A DNA stretch of 52,203 bases, taken from the IMG/VR virus record IMGVR_UViG_3300038825_000220, positions 1 through 52,203 of that record; one strand, given 5' to 3'. Shown here one piece after another: positions 28,095-36,904 of this stretch. The position numbers and the translations under genes are program-made. Positions within the stretch are counted from its first letter, which is position 1, and each line of letters starts with the position of its first letter. Origin of the DNA: a virus. Under the pieces are notes generated by a model. It worked only from the letters and a program-made list of their open reading frames with translations, did not search any database and was not told the origin of the DNA.

Positions 28095-29913
28095 AACTTA
28101 GACACCCCTCTTCTTCTAAATTAATTTTAGGAATTTTTATATTAACATTCTCTGTATTACGGGCAGCATTAGATCGCAAGTAATATAAAGATTTAAGTTT
28201 ATGTATTCCCGCCCAGTGTACATCATTTAGATACTGTAAAAAAACATCATGGGTTTCTTGGTCAGCTTCTATTGATGGGGTCTTAAAAAATAAGTTTACG
28301 CTTTGGCTTTGGCAAACATATTTTTGTCTCATAGCAGCGTGTTCTATTATCCATATCTGATTTATTTCAGGAGCAGTTTTAAACATCTCTTTTTGTGCAT
28401 CTGATAATATATCTAAATGTTGTACTGATCCTTCATGTGCTGCTATATCTTTCCATATCTCATCACGTTTCTTTTTACTGGGTACAAGCTCAAGTAAAAG
28501 ATCGTCTAAGTATTTGTTTTTAACTTTAAAGCTGCCTGTTAAAGTCTTGTGTGTATATACATTAGCCCTGTTAGGTTCTATAGAGGGGCTAGTACCGCCA
28601 CATATAATAGAGCTAGAAGCATTAGGAGCTATAGCAAGTAAGTGTGCATTACGTTTACCACTACCCTTCATATCAGGGGCTTCCCCTCGTTCTTCTGCAA
28701 GTTTCCTAGTGGTAGCAGAAGCTCTATCCTTTATGTAAGAAAACGCTTTGTTATTAAAAGAAGATGCGTACATACTTTCAAAAGCTATATTGTTCTTCTG
28801 TAAATAACTGTGGAATCCCATAGCTCCAAGTCCCACAGACCTTTCACGCATAGCAGAGTAAGCTGCTTTACTGTAACCGCTTTGTCCTGCAACGCCATCA
28901 ATAAAGTTTTGAAGTACATTATCTAGCATAGTTATAAGATCAGGAATAAATGTATCTACTTTAGACCACTCATCAAAATGTTCTAGATTAACACTAGACA
29001 AACAACAGACAGCAGTTCTTTCTTCATTGGTAGGTAAAGTTATTTCAGAACATAAGTTACTTTGTTTAATCTCTAACCCTAGTTTCTTTTGTTCTTCTGG
29101 TAGAGCAGCATTACAATTATCTATATTAATTAAGTAAGGCTCTCCAGTTTCCATACGAGTCTGTAGTATTTGAAACCATAAGTTTCTAGCAGATACTATC
29201 TTAACTGCGGTATTAGTTTTAGGGTCTATTAGTCTCCACTCAGAATCTTTTTCTACTGCATTTAAAAACTCTTTAGATATATTGACAGCGTTATGTAAGT
29301 TCAAACATTTTCTATTTAAATCACCGCCAGTGGTTTTCCTCATGTTTATAAATTCTTCTATCTCAGGATGAGATATATCCATATAAGCAGCATAGCTTCC
29401 TCTTCTTGTAACGCCTTGATTGAAAGCTAACATCTGAGAGTCTACAACGTGCATAAATGGTATTGATCCAGTAGACCTGCTACCGTTAGAAGTGTCCACA
29501 CCATTGCTCCGAATATCACCCCAATATCCACCGATGCCTCCACCTCCACTTGCAAGCCATATGTTCTCATCATAGTGAACAGAAAGACCATCCCTTGAAT
29601 CAGGTACATAATTAAGAAAGCAACTGATAGGTAAACCGCGAGAGGTTCCCCCGTTAGAAAGTATAGGAGTGCTGAAGCTGAACCAAAGATTACTAGCGTA
29701 CTCGTAAAGTCTCTGTCCAAGATCAAAGTCAGTATTCCCCATATAAGTTCCACCAAATATACTGGCACGAGCAAAAGCCTCTTGAGCATGAGTTTCTCCT
29801 TCCCATAAGTATCTATCTCTTATGGTTTCTTTTGTAAAAGTATTTAATAAATCTTCCTTGCCGTAATCTATCCTTATCCCTAAGTATGGCTGAACTCCAA
29901 TCTTCTCAGTCAT
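28084..29913 (-). CDS. nrdA: Class I ribonucleotide reductase, large (catalytic) subunit
   Basis: A 609-residue NrdA. Active-site residues are visible: Cys98 (LPISCFLN), the N-x-C-x-E motif NLCSEI near residue 286 with the thiyl-radical Cys, the partner Cys in TAVCCLSSVNL, the Tyr pair in LYYLRSNA for radical transfer, and the C-terminal redox pair Cys604/Cys607 (GCLSCEG). It is about 150 residues shorter than E. coli NrdA because the N-terminal ATP-cone is absent, so dATP feedback shut-off is likely lost. The start ATG overlaps a small upstream basic ORF. Confidence 0.93.
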   Translation of the reverse strand: MTEKIGVQPYLGIRIDYGKEDLLNTFTKETIRDRYLWEGETHAQEAFARASIFGGTYMGNTDFDLGQRLYEYASNLWFSFSTPILSNGGTSRGLPISCFLNYVPDSRDGLSVHYDENIWLASGGGGIGGYWGDIRSNGVDTSNGSRSTGSIPFMHVVDSQMLAFNQGVTRRGSYAAYMDISHPEIEEFINMRKTTGGDLNRKCLNLHNAVNISKEFLNAVEKDSEWRLIDPKTNTAVKIVSARNLWFQILQTRMETGEPYLINIDNCNAALPEEQKKLGLEIKQSNLCSEITLPTNEERTAVCCLSSVNLEHFDEWSKVDTFIPDLITMLDNVLQNFIDGVAGQSGYSKAAYSAMRERSVGLGAMGFHSYLQKNNIAFESMYASSFNNKAFSYIKDRASATTRKLAEERGEAPDMKGSGKRNAHLLAIAPNASSSIICGGTSPSIEPNRANVYTHKTLTGSFKVKNKYLDDLLLELVPSKKKRDEIWKDIAAHEGSVQHLDILSDAQKEMFKTAPEINQIWIIEHAAMRQKYVCQSQSVNLFFKTPSIEADQETHDVFLQYLNDVHWAGIHKLKSLYYLRSNAARNTENVNIKIPKINLEEEGCLSCEG

Positions 29914-30019
29914 TTAATTTCTTCTCCTTCTTTTTTATAGGTTGTTTCTTAGGTTTAGGTTTTATTGAGTTCTTTTTTCTGTTGTACCTTTCGGTTCTTT
30001 CAGCTTTCCGATCCCACAT
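29906..30019 (-). CDS. Tiny Lys/Arg-rich protein overlapping nrdA start
   Basis: A 37-residue open frame starting MWDRKAERTER and ending KEKKLND. Its start lies inside the 3' end of the DUF3310 gene and its stop (TGA 29908-29906) lies inside the first codons of nrdA. It fills the only gap in this operon and contains the nrdA ribosome site (AAGAAGGAGAAG). It may be a real coupling ORF or just a basic leader. No family recognised. Confidence 0.4.
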   Translation of the reverse strand: MWDRKAERTERYNRKKNSIKPKPKKQPIKKKEKKLND

Positions 30020-30344
30020 TCTCGTTTACCTTCTCTATAAGTTTGTCTAAATACCAACGAGCTTTACGCAAGTCTTTTATATTATCTTTGTATTTAAACC
30101 GCCAAACATATTTTAATACATTGCCTCTTAAATATCCTTCAAACTCTTCCTGAGTAGAAGCAGCTTCTATTGCTTCAATACATTCAATCTTGCCATTATT
30201 ATAATGACTAGGATGATTTACTTCATCATTCGTTTGACTGTTCCAAAGGTCAGCAAGAAAAGATTTTCCTTCATCTTTTTTTGTTGTTTGTGTGTTCATA
30301 TTAACTTCATTCCATTCTTGAGGTGTTATATTATCAATACTCAT
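30000..30344 (-). CDS. DUF3310 protein (T7 gp1.7-like family)
   Basis: A 114-residue protein. The second half has the DUF3310 signature: VNHPSHYNNGKIECIEAIEA near residues 42-60, then a helix ending LRGNVLKYVWRFKYK and DLRKARWYLDKLI. Members are widespread in phages; T7 gp1.7 is a nucleotide kinase, so a nucleotide-related role next to the reductase is plausible but not proven here. The N-terminal ~40 residues are low-complexity. Confidence 0.75.
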   Translation of the reverse strand: MSIDNITPQEWNEVNMNTQTTKKDEGKSFLADLWNSQTNDEVNHPSHYNNGKIECIEAIEAASTQEEFEGYLRGNVLKYVWRFKYKDNIKDLRKARWYLDKLIEKVNENVGSES

Positions 30345-30352
30345 AGTGTCTC

Positions 30353-30844
30353 CTATTCACTTTCAATATTTAAAGTATTATCTTTACGATAGTTTATGTC
30401 TATCCACTTATCAGGTAATGAGTCTTCACTATACCAATCAAATCCATTTGCGGAAGCCCATTCACCATGACTTCTTTTAGTGCCATCCTTTCTTCTTTTA
30501 GCCTGTGGCATTGGAGCAGAAGGATTGGCAAACAAAAATACTAATGAAGTATTGGGCGGTAAAGCCTTTTTAATCCATATGTATTTACTGTATTCTGCAA
30601 AGTCCCAGAATCTACCTTTAGCTTCTAAAAGAATTATTTGATTACCCATAATTCTAACAAAGTCAGGTTCGTAAACGTGCTCAATTATATATGATACTTG
30701 TTTAGTATGATGATCCCATTGTTTAAGAAGACCGTTATGAAGTTCATGTTCCCAATTAGAATCATAACTAGGAGGAACATTCTTTTCTTTAGGCCGTTTA
30801 ACTCTAGGCTTTCTAAATCCTTTGCGTACTCTTTTTTTGGTCAA
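30353..30844 (-). CDS. Endonuclease I-like nuclease (T7 gp3 type)
   Basis: A 163-residue protein with a very basic N-terminus (MTKKRVRKGFRKPRVKRPKEK). A PD-(D/E)xK core follows: YEPDFVRIMGNQIILLEAKGRF at about 67-88, where Asp and the Glu-x-Lys pair are the expected metal ligands, as in T7 endonuclease I and similar phage resolvases. It would cut branched DNA or Holliday junctions during replication and packaging. It overlaps the upstream gene (start of frame at 30844 versus 30813). Confidence 0.7.
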   Translation of the reverse strand: MTKKRVRKGFRKPRVKRPKEKNVPPSYDSNWEHELHNGLLKQWDHHTKQVSYIIEHVYEPDFVRIMGNQIILLEAKGRFWDFAEYSKYIWIKKALPPNTSLVFLFANPSAPMPQAKRRKDGTKRSHGEWASANGFDWYSEDSLPDKWIDINYRKDNTLNIESE

Positions 30845-31103
30845 TGTCCTTTAACCTCACTTTGTCAACGTCCATATTAGTTTTCTTTACTAAAGCTTTG
30901 ATTCTCTTAACAGTCCACTTAAAAGAGTAAGCACTCAATCTCATTTGTTTGTTAGCAAAGATGTGTGTTTGATGTGATAGGTACGAAAGTATATTACGTT
31001 CGTTTATATCTTTAGATTGTTCTTCAGATACTAAAGTCTTAAACCACTCTACTAGTACAACTTTAGATTGCTTCCGTATCTTCTTGCAAGTTTTTGAATT
31101 CAT
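30813..31103 (-). CDS. Small basic protein of unknown function
   Basis: A 96-residue Lys-rich protein (MNSKTCKKIRK ... IDQKKSTQRI), largely helical, overlapping both neighbours (41 nt with the upstream nuclease gene, 32 nt with the downstream one). The segment FANKQMRLSAYSFKWTVKRIKALVKK resembles conserved small proteins in this position of marine podovirus replication operons. No function assigned. Confidence 0.6.
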   Translation of the reverse strand: MNSKTCKKIRKQSKVVLVEWFKTLVSEEQSKDINERNILSYLSHQTHIFANKQMRLSAYSFKWTVKRIKALVKKTNMDVDKVRLKDIDQKKSTQRI

Positions 31104-31959
31104 GGTCTAGCTCCTGTACTTTAGGTTCTACTACAACTTTAGTAAGAAAAGCGTAGCCTTTAGAGTATTGAAAGATTCTTAAACCTTTACCATTATTAGA
31201 ATCTTTATAGCACTCAAACTTATGTGGACACCAAGCACAGTTTTTGTGTAGCTTTTCATTACCTTTAACTCCATCAGGTATAGTGTTATAACAATATTCT
31301 GCCGGAGGATTTGAATCTTTTAATGCTTTATCTATAGCTTTAATTTTATTTCTTATGTTTGGTTTATCTAAATCTTCTGGTTGATAGAAACAAAGCTCAC
31401 CGTTCTCTTTATTGATAACAAGAAGACCACCATTACTTGTACCCTCAGACTCTTCATAACCTGCAAGCTGTCCTAGATAACCAAAAGGATCATCATCTCT
31501 TAGCGTTCCGTTTTTAAATTTGTTAAATGCAAAGCCTGATGCAGTTTTAATATCAACTACTTCATCATCTATTATACAATCTATATGCCCTGATACGCCA
31601 TCAACAACAACTTCTTTTTGTTGCCCTGTTAAATCGTGACCAGATATAATTACAAATAATTTAACTAACTCTTCTAGCATATGACCGTAAAGAAATTTAA
31701 TTTGTGTATGAGGACTAGGTTTAGAATCAGAGTGTGTATTTTTATATTTATTATCAAACCATAAACGTCTAACAGGTTTACCAACATTAGACATTCTAAT
31801 ATTAAAGTTAGAATCCCTGTGAGTTGGGTTAGCCCAAGATCGAAGCGCAGATTCCATAGCTTTACCAAATAATTCTATTTGATATTCAGATATATCTATA
31901 GCTTCACCATCTGATAGAGGCTCTATAGTATTATATATATCTTCAATTAAATTATTCAT
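31063..31959 (-). CDS. PD-(D/E)xK exonuclease, Cas4/RecB-like
   Basis: A 298-residue nuclease. The core motif is SGHIDCIIDDEVVDIKTASG near residues 123-143, with Asp and Asp-x-Lys ligands, followed by the QLAGYEES helix typical of RecB/Cas4-type nucleases (QL/Y motif). The C-terminal cysteines YCYNT ... NCAWCPHKFEC (C-x2-C-x5-C plus one earlier Cys) could hold an iron-sulfur cluster or zinc, as in Cas4. It probably acts as a 5'-3' DNA exonuclease in recombination or host DNA breakdown. There is no CRISPR array in the window. Confidence 0.75.
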   Translation of the reverse strand: MNNLIEDIYNTIEPLSDGEAIDISEYQIELFGKAMESALRSWANPTHRDSNFNIRMSNVGKPVRRLWFDNKYKNTHSDSKPSPHTQIKFLYGHMLEELVKLFVIISGHDLTGQQKEVVVDGVSGHIDCIIDDEVVDIKTASGFAFNKFKNGTLRDDDPFGYLGQLAGYEESEGTSNGGLLVINKENGELCFYQPEDLDKPNIRNKIKAIDKALKDSNPPAEYCYNTIPDGVKGNEKLHKNCAWCPHKFECYKDSNNGKGLRIFQYSKGYAFLTKVVVEPKVQELDHEFKNLQEDTEAI

Positions 31960-32321
31960 TCTTTATGCCTCGGAAATTTTAGTTTTCTGGTTCTTGGATT
32001 ATAATATAATATTTGAATGTTATTATCTATTTGTTCTTTTGTTCTTGAATGGCTTCCATGTCCTTTACTTCTATCGCCCTCTGTTTTAACATCTATTAGC
32101 ATAAGTTCTCCACTAGAAGGTTTCCATGCTATCATATCTACCATACCATCACATCCTGCATTTGTGAACACCTCATATCCTTGATCCCACAACCATGTAA
32201 CTGCATAGTATTCTGCTAAATCACCAGTTCTACTTGGTGAAATAGTATTTAATTTAGTTTCATATTCTTTTACTAATTTACAATCTGGAAATATTTTTAA
32301 TTGCTCATCAATGTGTTTCAC
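31956..32321 (-). CDS. Hjc-like PD-(D/E)xK nuclease
   Basis: A 121-residue protein with the Hjc/YraN-like pattern: Glu in GDLAEYYAVTWLWDQGY (about 33-49), Asp in DGMVDMIAW (about 59-67) and IDVKTEGD (about 76-83). It would resolve branched DNA or act as a small endonuclease. It overlaps the polymerase gene by 14 nt and the exonuclease gene by 4 nt, so all three are one translational unit. Confidence 0.7.
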   Translation of the reverse strand: MKHIDEQLKIFPDCKLVKEYETKLNTISPSRTGDLAEYYAVTWLWDQGYEVFTNAGCDGMVDMIAWKPSSGELMLIDVKTEGDRSKGHGSHSRTKEQIDNNIQILYYNPRTRKLKFPRHKE

Positions 32322-34056
32322 TCCAGTTATCTCCTATATGATACTCACCATCTAAAGGACACTTCATATCAAACTGAAGCCCTGCATTTTTAATTGCTAA
32401 CACACCTAGTTTACCTACTTGCTGTGCATCTTTTTCAGCTACTTCTATCTGCCATTCATCATGTATGTTAGCGACAAAGTGGGCATCAAGATTATGTTCT
32501 ATAATGTATTGGTTTAAAAGCTCTAAAGCTTTCTTCATTACTATACTACCACCGCCCTGTAATAAAGCATTGAGGGCTGAGTGTGCTGATCTAATATAAA
32601 TCTTACGACCATCTAACCCTTTGATGAAACCTTTTGCTGCTGCTCTCGTAACTCTGTTTTTAAGAGTTCTAAGTGATGGGAGATTATCAAGGAAACGTTG
32701 TTTAAGTCTTTGACCATCTTGTTTGCTTCCTCCAACCACGCTTCCAATTTTTTCATTTCCCGCTCCGTATATGAAGGCGTATATAAAAGTTTTTGCCTGA
32801 TTTCTAGATTTAAGTCCTGCAATTTTTTGATTAGCGGAGTGTATGTCTCCGTGTAAAATTTCATCAGTGAACTCCTTATCGTTCATATAATGTGCAAGCA
32901 TCCTAAGTTCTAGCCCCGAAGCATCTATACCTACTAGGTTATAACCTTTGGGTACTATCCAACAAGCTCTGCAATCTTTTCCGTAAGGAGAGCTAGAACT
33001 AGGAACTTGTGCAAGGTTAGGTTCTCTATGAGTCATACGCCCTGTTATAGTTCCATTAGGATTAACAAAGCCGTGAACTCTACCATCATCATCTGCATTA
33101 TCTAACCAAGATTTAATTTGAGCTATACGTTTTTGGTACATCAAATAGTCAGCTATAAGTTTAGCTTGAGGTATAGAATCTATTCTTTTAAGAGTTGATT
33201 CATCTACAATAGGCTGACCAGTGGGAGTAAACTTACTAGGTTTCCAACCAAACTTCTGTAAGTATTCTCCTATTTGTTTTCTAGAACCTAGATTAAACTC
33301 TGTTCTACTAATTCTTGCGACTTGATCGTGAGCTTCTAAAGCATCATACTCATCAGAGTTTAACCTATACTTAGTACCATCAGAAGCTACAGCCATCCTA
33401 GATAGTTTACCTGCTTTAGTTTTAACAGGATAAAGAATTAAAGTATGTTCCTCTGGCTTAAATTCTTTATGTACTTCTGCAACTGTAGCATCTAACTTAT
33501 CTTTTAATGTAGCCAACAAAAGCGTAGCAAACTTAACGTCTAACAAGAATCCCTTATCTCTTTGTTTAGTTAGTATACCTGCTATGCTTTGTTCTAAGTT
33601 TATAGAGTCTCTAGAAAACCCATGCTTTTCTTTACTCAAAGCATCATAAACTCTTTTGTTAAGTAGTACATCACGCTCACAATACTTAACCATATCAATA
33701 GAGAATGTTTGATAATTATTAAACTCTATCTTAGGGCAATCTAATCTAAAACCCCAAGACTCAAGGCCATGATTACCCTCTCGTACTGGATTGAATAATC
33801 TAGAAAGAACTAAAGTATCTATTAGTTTTTTGCCGGACAAATCAACGCCAGTAAGTTTCTTCAGTACAGGTATATCAAAACCTATAATATTATGACCTAT
33901 AAGTTTGTCAGCATCCTGTAAAGCTTGAAGACCCTTATCAAGTTTGTCACCCCAATAAGAACAAACGTGTTCTGTATCGACATCACAGGTACTTAAACAC
34001 CAAATCTTAGTGGCATTTAAGTCATCTGTTTCTATGTCAAATACTAAAGAGGTCAT
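32308..34056 (-). CDS. Family A DNA polymerase with 3'-5' exonuclease
   Basis: A 582-residue polymerase. The proofreading domain shows Exo I FDIET (Asp7, Glu9), Exo II HNIIGFDIPVL (55-65) and Exo III YCERDVLLN (about 128). The polymerase domain shows motif A DASGLELRM, motif B RNQAKTFIYAFIYGAG and motif C NIHDEWQIEV, all intact. It is shorter than T7 polymerase and has no 5'-3' nuclease. I do not see the DnaJ-like insert described for HMO-2011 polymerase. It overlaps the helicase gene by 4 nt. Confidence 0.95.
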   Translation of the reverse strand: MTSLVFDIETDDLNATKIWCLSTCDVDTEHVCSYWGDKLDKGLQALQDADKLIGHNIIGFDIPVLKKLTGVDLSGKKLIDTLVLSRLFNPVREGNHGLESWGFRLDCPKIEFNNYQTFSIDMVKYCERDVLLNKRVYDALSKEKHGFSRDSINLEQSIAGILTKQRDKGFLLDVKFATLLLATLKDKLDATVAEVHKEFKPEEHTLILYPVKTKAGKLSRMAVASDGTKYRLNSDEYDALEAHDQVARISRTEFNLGSRKQIGEYLQKFGWKPSKFTPTGQPIVDESTLKRIDSIPQAKLIADYLMYQKRIAQIKSWLDNADDDGRVHGFVNPNGTITGRMTHREPNLAQVPSSSSPYGKDCRACWIVPKGYNLVGIDASGLELRMLAHYMNDKEFTDEILHGDIHSANQKIAGLKSRNQAKTFIYAFIYGAGNEKIGSVVGGSKQDGQRLKQRFLDNLPSLRTLKNRVTRAAAKGFIKGLDGRKIYIRSAHSALNALLQGGGSIVMKKALELLNQYIIEHNLDAHFVANIHDEWQIEVAEKDAQQVGKLGVLAIKNAGLQFDMKCPLDGEYHIGDNWSETH

Positions 34057-35720
34057 AACTCTACTCCATCATCTTCAAAGTCTGCGGCATCTAACTCTTT
34101 AAGTCTACCAGTATCCTGATCGTACAGCAAATGAGTAGCCATACCAACGTCACCAGTATATCTAGATTTAAGTATCCGCATATGAGTTGTTTGAGAATCT
34201 ATAGGATCATCAGACTGTTGGTTACGCTCAAGAGCTATAACACAATCAGATAGCTGAGCGATAGACTGAGAACCTCTGAGGTGATTGAGTCCTACTGTCA
34301 CTCCATTCTCATGTCCTCTATTACCTTCAACCCTTCTTAGATGTGAAACTAATATCATACCCGCCCCTGTTTCTTCAACGATAGATCGTAGCTTAGTCAT
34401 AATACTATCTATGGTTCTACGTTCATCGCCCTCAGTGGTAGCTGATACAAGCATATGTAAGTGATCTACTACTACCCACTTACAGTCACAACCTATAATC
34501 ATAAACCTAATCTTACTAAAGATTTCGTCTATATCATTAGAGCCAAAGTGAGCATGAATCCACACTCTACCATCACTATAAATTTTATTATAAATTTCAT
34601 CTAAATATTTTTGATCATAGCCTTCTCTAACATGATCTATATACAGTCTATCATTAGCCTCAATAGACATAAGACAATCCAATGTTCTCATATCATGTTC
34701 TTCAAGAGCTACGATTCCTACATTATCTTGAGTCTGAGTTATAAGCCAATGCTCTAGCTCTCTGGTAATACTAGATTTACCTAGACCAGTGCCACCAGTT
34801 AGGGTAACTAGCTCACCTGATCTAAGGCCATAAAGCTTTTGATTTAAACCTTCCCACGGATAAGGGACAGACTCTTTCTTTTCTCTGTTAAAGTATTTCT
34901 CTTTTAAATCTCCGGCATTAACCACACCGCTAGGAGTATATATCTTAGCACTCCACCAAGCGGTAGTATAAGCTTTGGGACTGCCTTTGCGTAGCATATC
35001 ATTGGCATCTTTAAAGTCCTCTGGTAAATTCATTATCTTAGCTTTACCCGGACTTAATATCCTAGCTACCTTCTTAGCTGCATCCCTGCCCGGTTTATCA
35101 TTATCAAAATTAATTACAACTGTGTCGAACTTCTCTAGGAACTCAAGAGATTGTTTAACATCTTTGACTGCACCACCCGCCCCATTCTTAACAGAAACTA
35201 CAGGCCACTTGGAGCCAAGCAATTCGTATGCTGCCATTGCATCACACTCACCCTCAACAAGAGTTATAAACTTACCACCTGATTGACATAGCTGTTCACC
35301 AAACAATCCACTACCTTGTCCAGTTCCTTTCCATGTAAACATTTTGTTTTGTTCTCTTACTTTATAACCTACAATTTCATTGGCTATATAATAAGGATAA
35401 AGATGTTTAATTATTTCTCCTTGTAAGTTCTTTACAGCTTTGACTCCAAAAGTCTTAGCTGATTTTAAAGATATACGCCTATCAGTAAGAGCTATAAACT
35501 CTCCTTCTGCATTATTCATAGCATTATTCCTGTAAGGTTTAATGTCTACAGGCTGTTTACAAAAATCATTTTCAGGAGTAAAACTACTTCTACAAGATGA
35601 CTCATAGTTCTTAAAGTACTTTGTGCAACTAAAACAATAGCCTGACCCGTCATCATTTACTGAGACAGGATCACTCCCCCCACACTCAGGGCAGGGTAAA
35701 TGATACTTAGCAAATCCCAT
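34053..35720 (-). CDS. Primase-helicase (T7 gp4-like)
   Basis: A 555-residue bifunctional protein. A zinc finger (Cys10, Cys13, Cys29, Cys32) reads primer sites. The Toprim primase core has Glu156 (TLVEGECDAMAA) and Asp206/Asp208 (INFDNDKPG). The RecA-like helicase has Walker A GGTGLGKSS (Lys315), then Walker B-like WVVVDHLHML and the LRGSQSIAQLSD segment. It unwinds DNA and primes lagging strands with the polymerase encoded just downstream. Confidence 0.95.
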   Translation of the reverse strand: MGFAKYHLPCPECGGSDPVSVNDDGSGYCFSCTKYFKNYESSCRSSFTPENDFCKQPVDIKPYRNNAMNNAEGEFIALTDRRISLKSAKTFGVKAVKNLQGEIIKHLYPYYIANEIVGYKVREQNKMFTWKGTGQGSGLFGEQLCQSGGKFITLVEGECDAMAAYELLGSKWPVVSVKNGAGGAVKDVKQSLEFLEKFDTVVINFDNDKPGRDAAKKVARILSPGKAKIMNLPEDFKDANDMLRKGSPKAYTTAWWSAKIYTPSGVVNAGDLKEKYFNREKKESVPYPWEGLNQKLYGLRSGELVTLTGGTGLGKSSITRELEHWLITQTQDNVGIVALEEHDMRTLDCLMSIEANDRLYIDHVREGYDQKYLDEIYNKIYSDGRVWIHAHFGSNDIDEIFSKIRFMIIGCDCKWVVVDHLHMLVSATTEGDERRTIDSIMTKLRSIVEETGAGMILVSHLRRVEGNRGHENGVTVGLNHLRGSQSIAQLSDCVIALERNQQSDDPIDSQTTHMRILKSRYTGDVGMATHLLYDQDTGRLKELDAADFEDDGVEL

Positions 35721-35722
35721 AT

Positions 35723-36040
35723 CTAATCCTCTTTATCGGGCTGAACGTATGCTTCGTTTACATCCGGTGTAGAAGGATCATCAGCTTTATATTGTCCTGT
35801 AGCAGTCCTCGCTCTTTCAGGTTTAATAAGTGTATCATCATTACATTCATTATCTATAATGCTTTGGCGTAATGATTGTAATGCTTCTCGTTGTATCATA
35901 ACTCTATCACTTAAATCAGACAGTTCAGTAACAGCTTTCTGTGCTAATTTAAATTTTAATTTACCTTCATCGCTGAAAAGGGAGACATTAAAGTCTCCCT
36001 CGTCAGTCCTGAATCTTGGAGTTTCAGGAGTTACATTCAT
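35723..36040 (-). CDS. Small acidic protein between SSB and helicase genes
   Basis: A 105-residue acidic protein (MNVTPETPRFRTDEG ... VQPDKED) with a helical centre (KLAQKAVTELSDLSDRVMIQREALQSLRQ is a likely amphipathic helix). It overlaps the SSB gene end by 4 nt and precedes the helicase by 2 nt. No family recognised. It may be a replication accessory protein. Confidence 0.6.
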   Translation of the reverse strand: MNVTPETPRFRTDEGDFNVSLFSDEGKLKFKLAQKAVTELSDLSDRVMIQREALQSLRQSIIDNECNDDTLIKPERARTATGQYKADDPSTPDVNEAYVQPDKED

Positions 36041-36468
36041 AGTTCATCATCCTCTTCTAAAGATTCTTCGACATCAAACTCATCACCTGCTTGATTGTAG
36101 GATACTAAGTCAAGAACTTGTACAGCTTGAAGATCAAGACCCTTAAAGGTTTGTCCTTGTCGCTGAACTTCCCACTCCTTGTATTGAACATTACAGGTTG
36201 ATCCATTACCTACTGATACATCTATTTCATTCTTAGATTTATCAAATAGTTTTGGAGCCGGACGAGTCATACCATTCGGGCCATTAACCTTTCTTTTAAT
36301 AACAACTGCTTTACCGTTCTCAGTTTCTTTTACTTTGAAGCCACGCTTCTCAAAGTCACTAGCAGTATTGTTATCCAATAATACATTAACTGTATATACT
36401 GGTTCATAGGTTGTGTTTGGGACAGTTATAGAAGCCCACTCTACTTTGCAGTTTTTAAGTACCGCCAT
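36037..36468 (-). CDS. Single-stranded DNA-binding protein (T7 gp2.5-like)
   Basis: A 143-residue protein with a predicted OB-fold (alternating strands such as YEPVYTVNVLLD and STCNVQYKEWEVQ) and a very acidic tail (EFDVEESLEEDDEL), the hallmark of phage SSB proteins that contact polymerase and helicase. It sits immediately upstream of the helicase-polymerase genes. Its ribosome site GGAGGT is partly enclosed in a small hairpin (36474-36489), so translation may be regulated. Confidence 0.75.
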   Translation of the reverse strand: MAVLKNCKVEWASITVPNTTYEPVYTVNVLLDNNTASDFEKRGFKVKETENGKAVVIKRKVNGPNGMTRPAPKLFDKSKNEIDVSVGNGSTCNVQYKEWEVQRQGQTFKGLDLQAVQVLDLVSYNQAGDEFDVEESLEEDDEL

Positions 36469-36473
36469 ATGTT

Positions 36474-36489
36474 ATACCTCCATAGGTAT
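36474..36489 (-). promoter_or_regulatory. Hairpin over the SSB ribosome site
   Basis: On the leftward transcript, ATACCT and AGGTAT pair around a 4-nt loop. The perfect Shine-Dalgarno GGAGGT (36481-36476) is half in the loop and half in the stem, 7 nt before the SSB start at 36468. Such a stem could tune SSB translation. Confidence 0.4.
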
Positions 36490-36510
36490 GTTGTTGATAA
36501 TTCTATTAAA

Positions 36511-36801
36511 TTAGACATCCTTGTCTGTGTTTCTTCCTTTATGCTTTATATAACCTTTCTTTGATTCCTTATATTGATCTGAATGTATCATAGATTTGTT
36601 GAACTTCCTAGCATTTTTAGCTACAGGATTACTTTTAATTAATTCATGTGGAGATTTTCTACGCATATCATCTTCCTCGTATCTATCTACGATCAACCGA
36701 ACTGCATCTACATATGCTATATCTTTTTGAGATTCATAAGGTAATCCTTCTAAAGTATCTAGAAGTAATCTTAAATCATCATAAGTTTTTTTCTGTATCA
36801 T
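36511..36801 (-). CDS. Small protein of unknown function
   Basis: A 96-residue protein. I prefer the ATG at 36801 (MIQKKTYDDLRLLLDTLEGL) over one eight codons upstream because it better fits the conserved-looking start. Helical first half, then a basic half (KNARKFNKSM ... KKGYIKHKGRNTDKDV). It overlaps the upstream micro-gene in another frame. No family recognised. Confidence 0.5.
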   Translation of the reverse strand: MIQKKTYDDLRLLLDTLEGLPYESQKDIAYVDAVRLIVDRYEEDDMRRKSPHELIKSNPVAKNARKFNKSMIHSDQYKESKKGYIKHKGRNTDKDV

Positions 36802-36904
36802 TATGGATTTTATCCCAAGTACCATCCATATAAGAATCTATCATAAGATAAATAACTATGTCAACAAAAAGAATAAGCATAAAAAATACTGAACCTAATA
36901 TCAT
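36779..36904 (-). CDS. Small single-pass membrane protein
   Basis: A 41-residue open frame: MILGSVFFMLILFVDIVIYL followed by a polar tail DSYMDGTWDKIHNDTEKNL. The first 22 residues make a membrane helix. Its ATG overlaps the stop of the preceding gene (ATGA at 36904-36901), supporting translation by coupling. Function unknown. Confidence 0.5.
   Translation of the reverse strand: MILGSVFFMLILFVDIVIYLMIDSYMDGTWDKIHNDTEKNL

Noticed and set aside
29442-29789. 115-residue hydrophobic ORF inside nrdA
   Set aside because: Same strand but another frame of a gene with all catalytic residues intact; the hydrophobicity reflects the codons of nrdA.
31063-31959. Cas4-like nuclease as evidence of a phage CRISPR system
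   Set aside because: No cas1, cas2 or array in the window; such nucleases are common in phage recombination operons.
32613-32864. 83-residue charged ORF inside the DNA polymerase gene
   Set aside because: Same strand, different frame, overlapping the polymerase motif A-B region; polymerase reading is certain.
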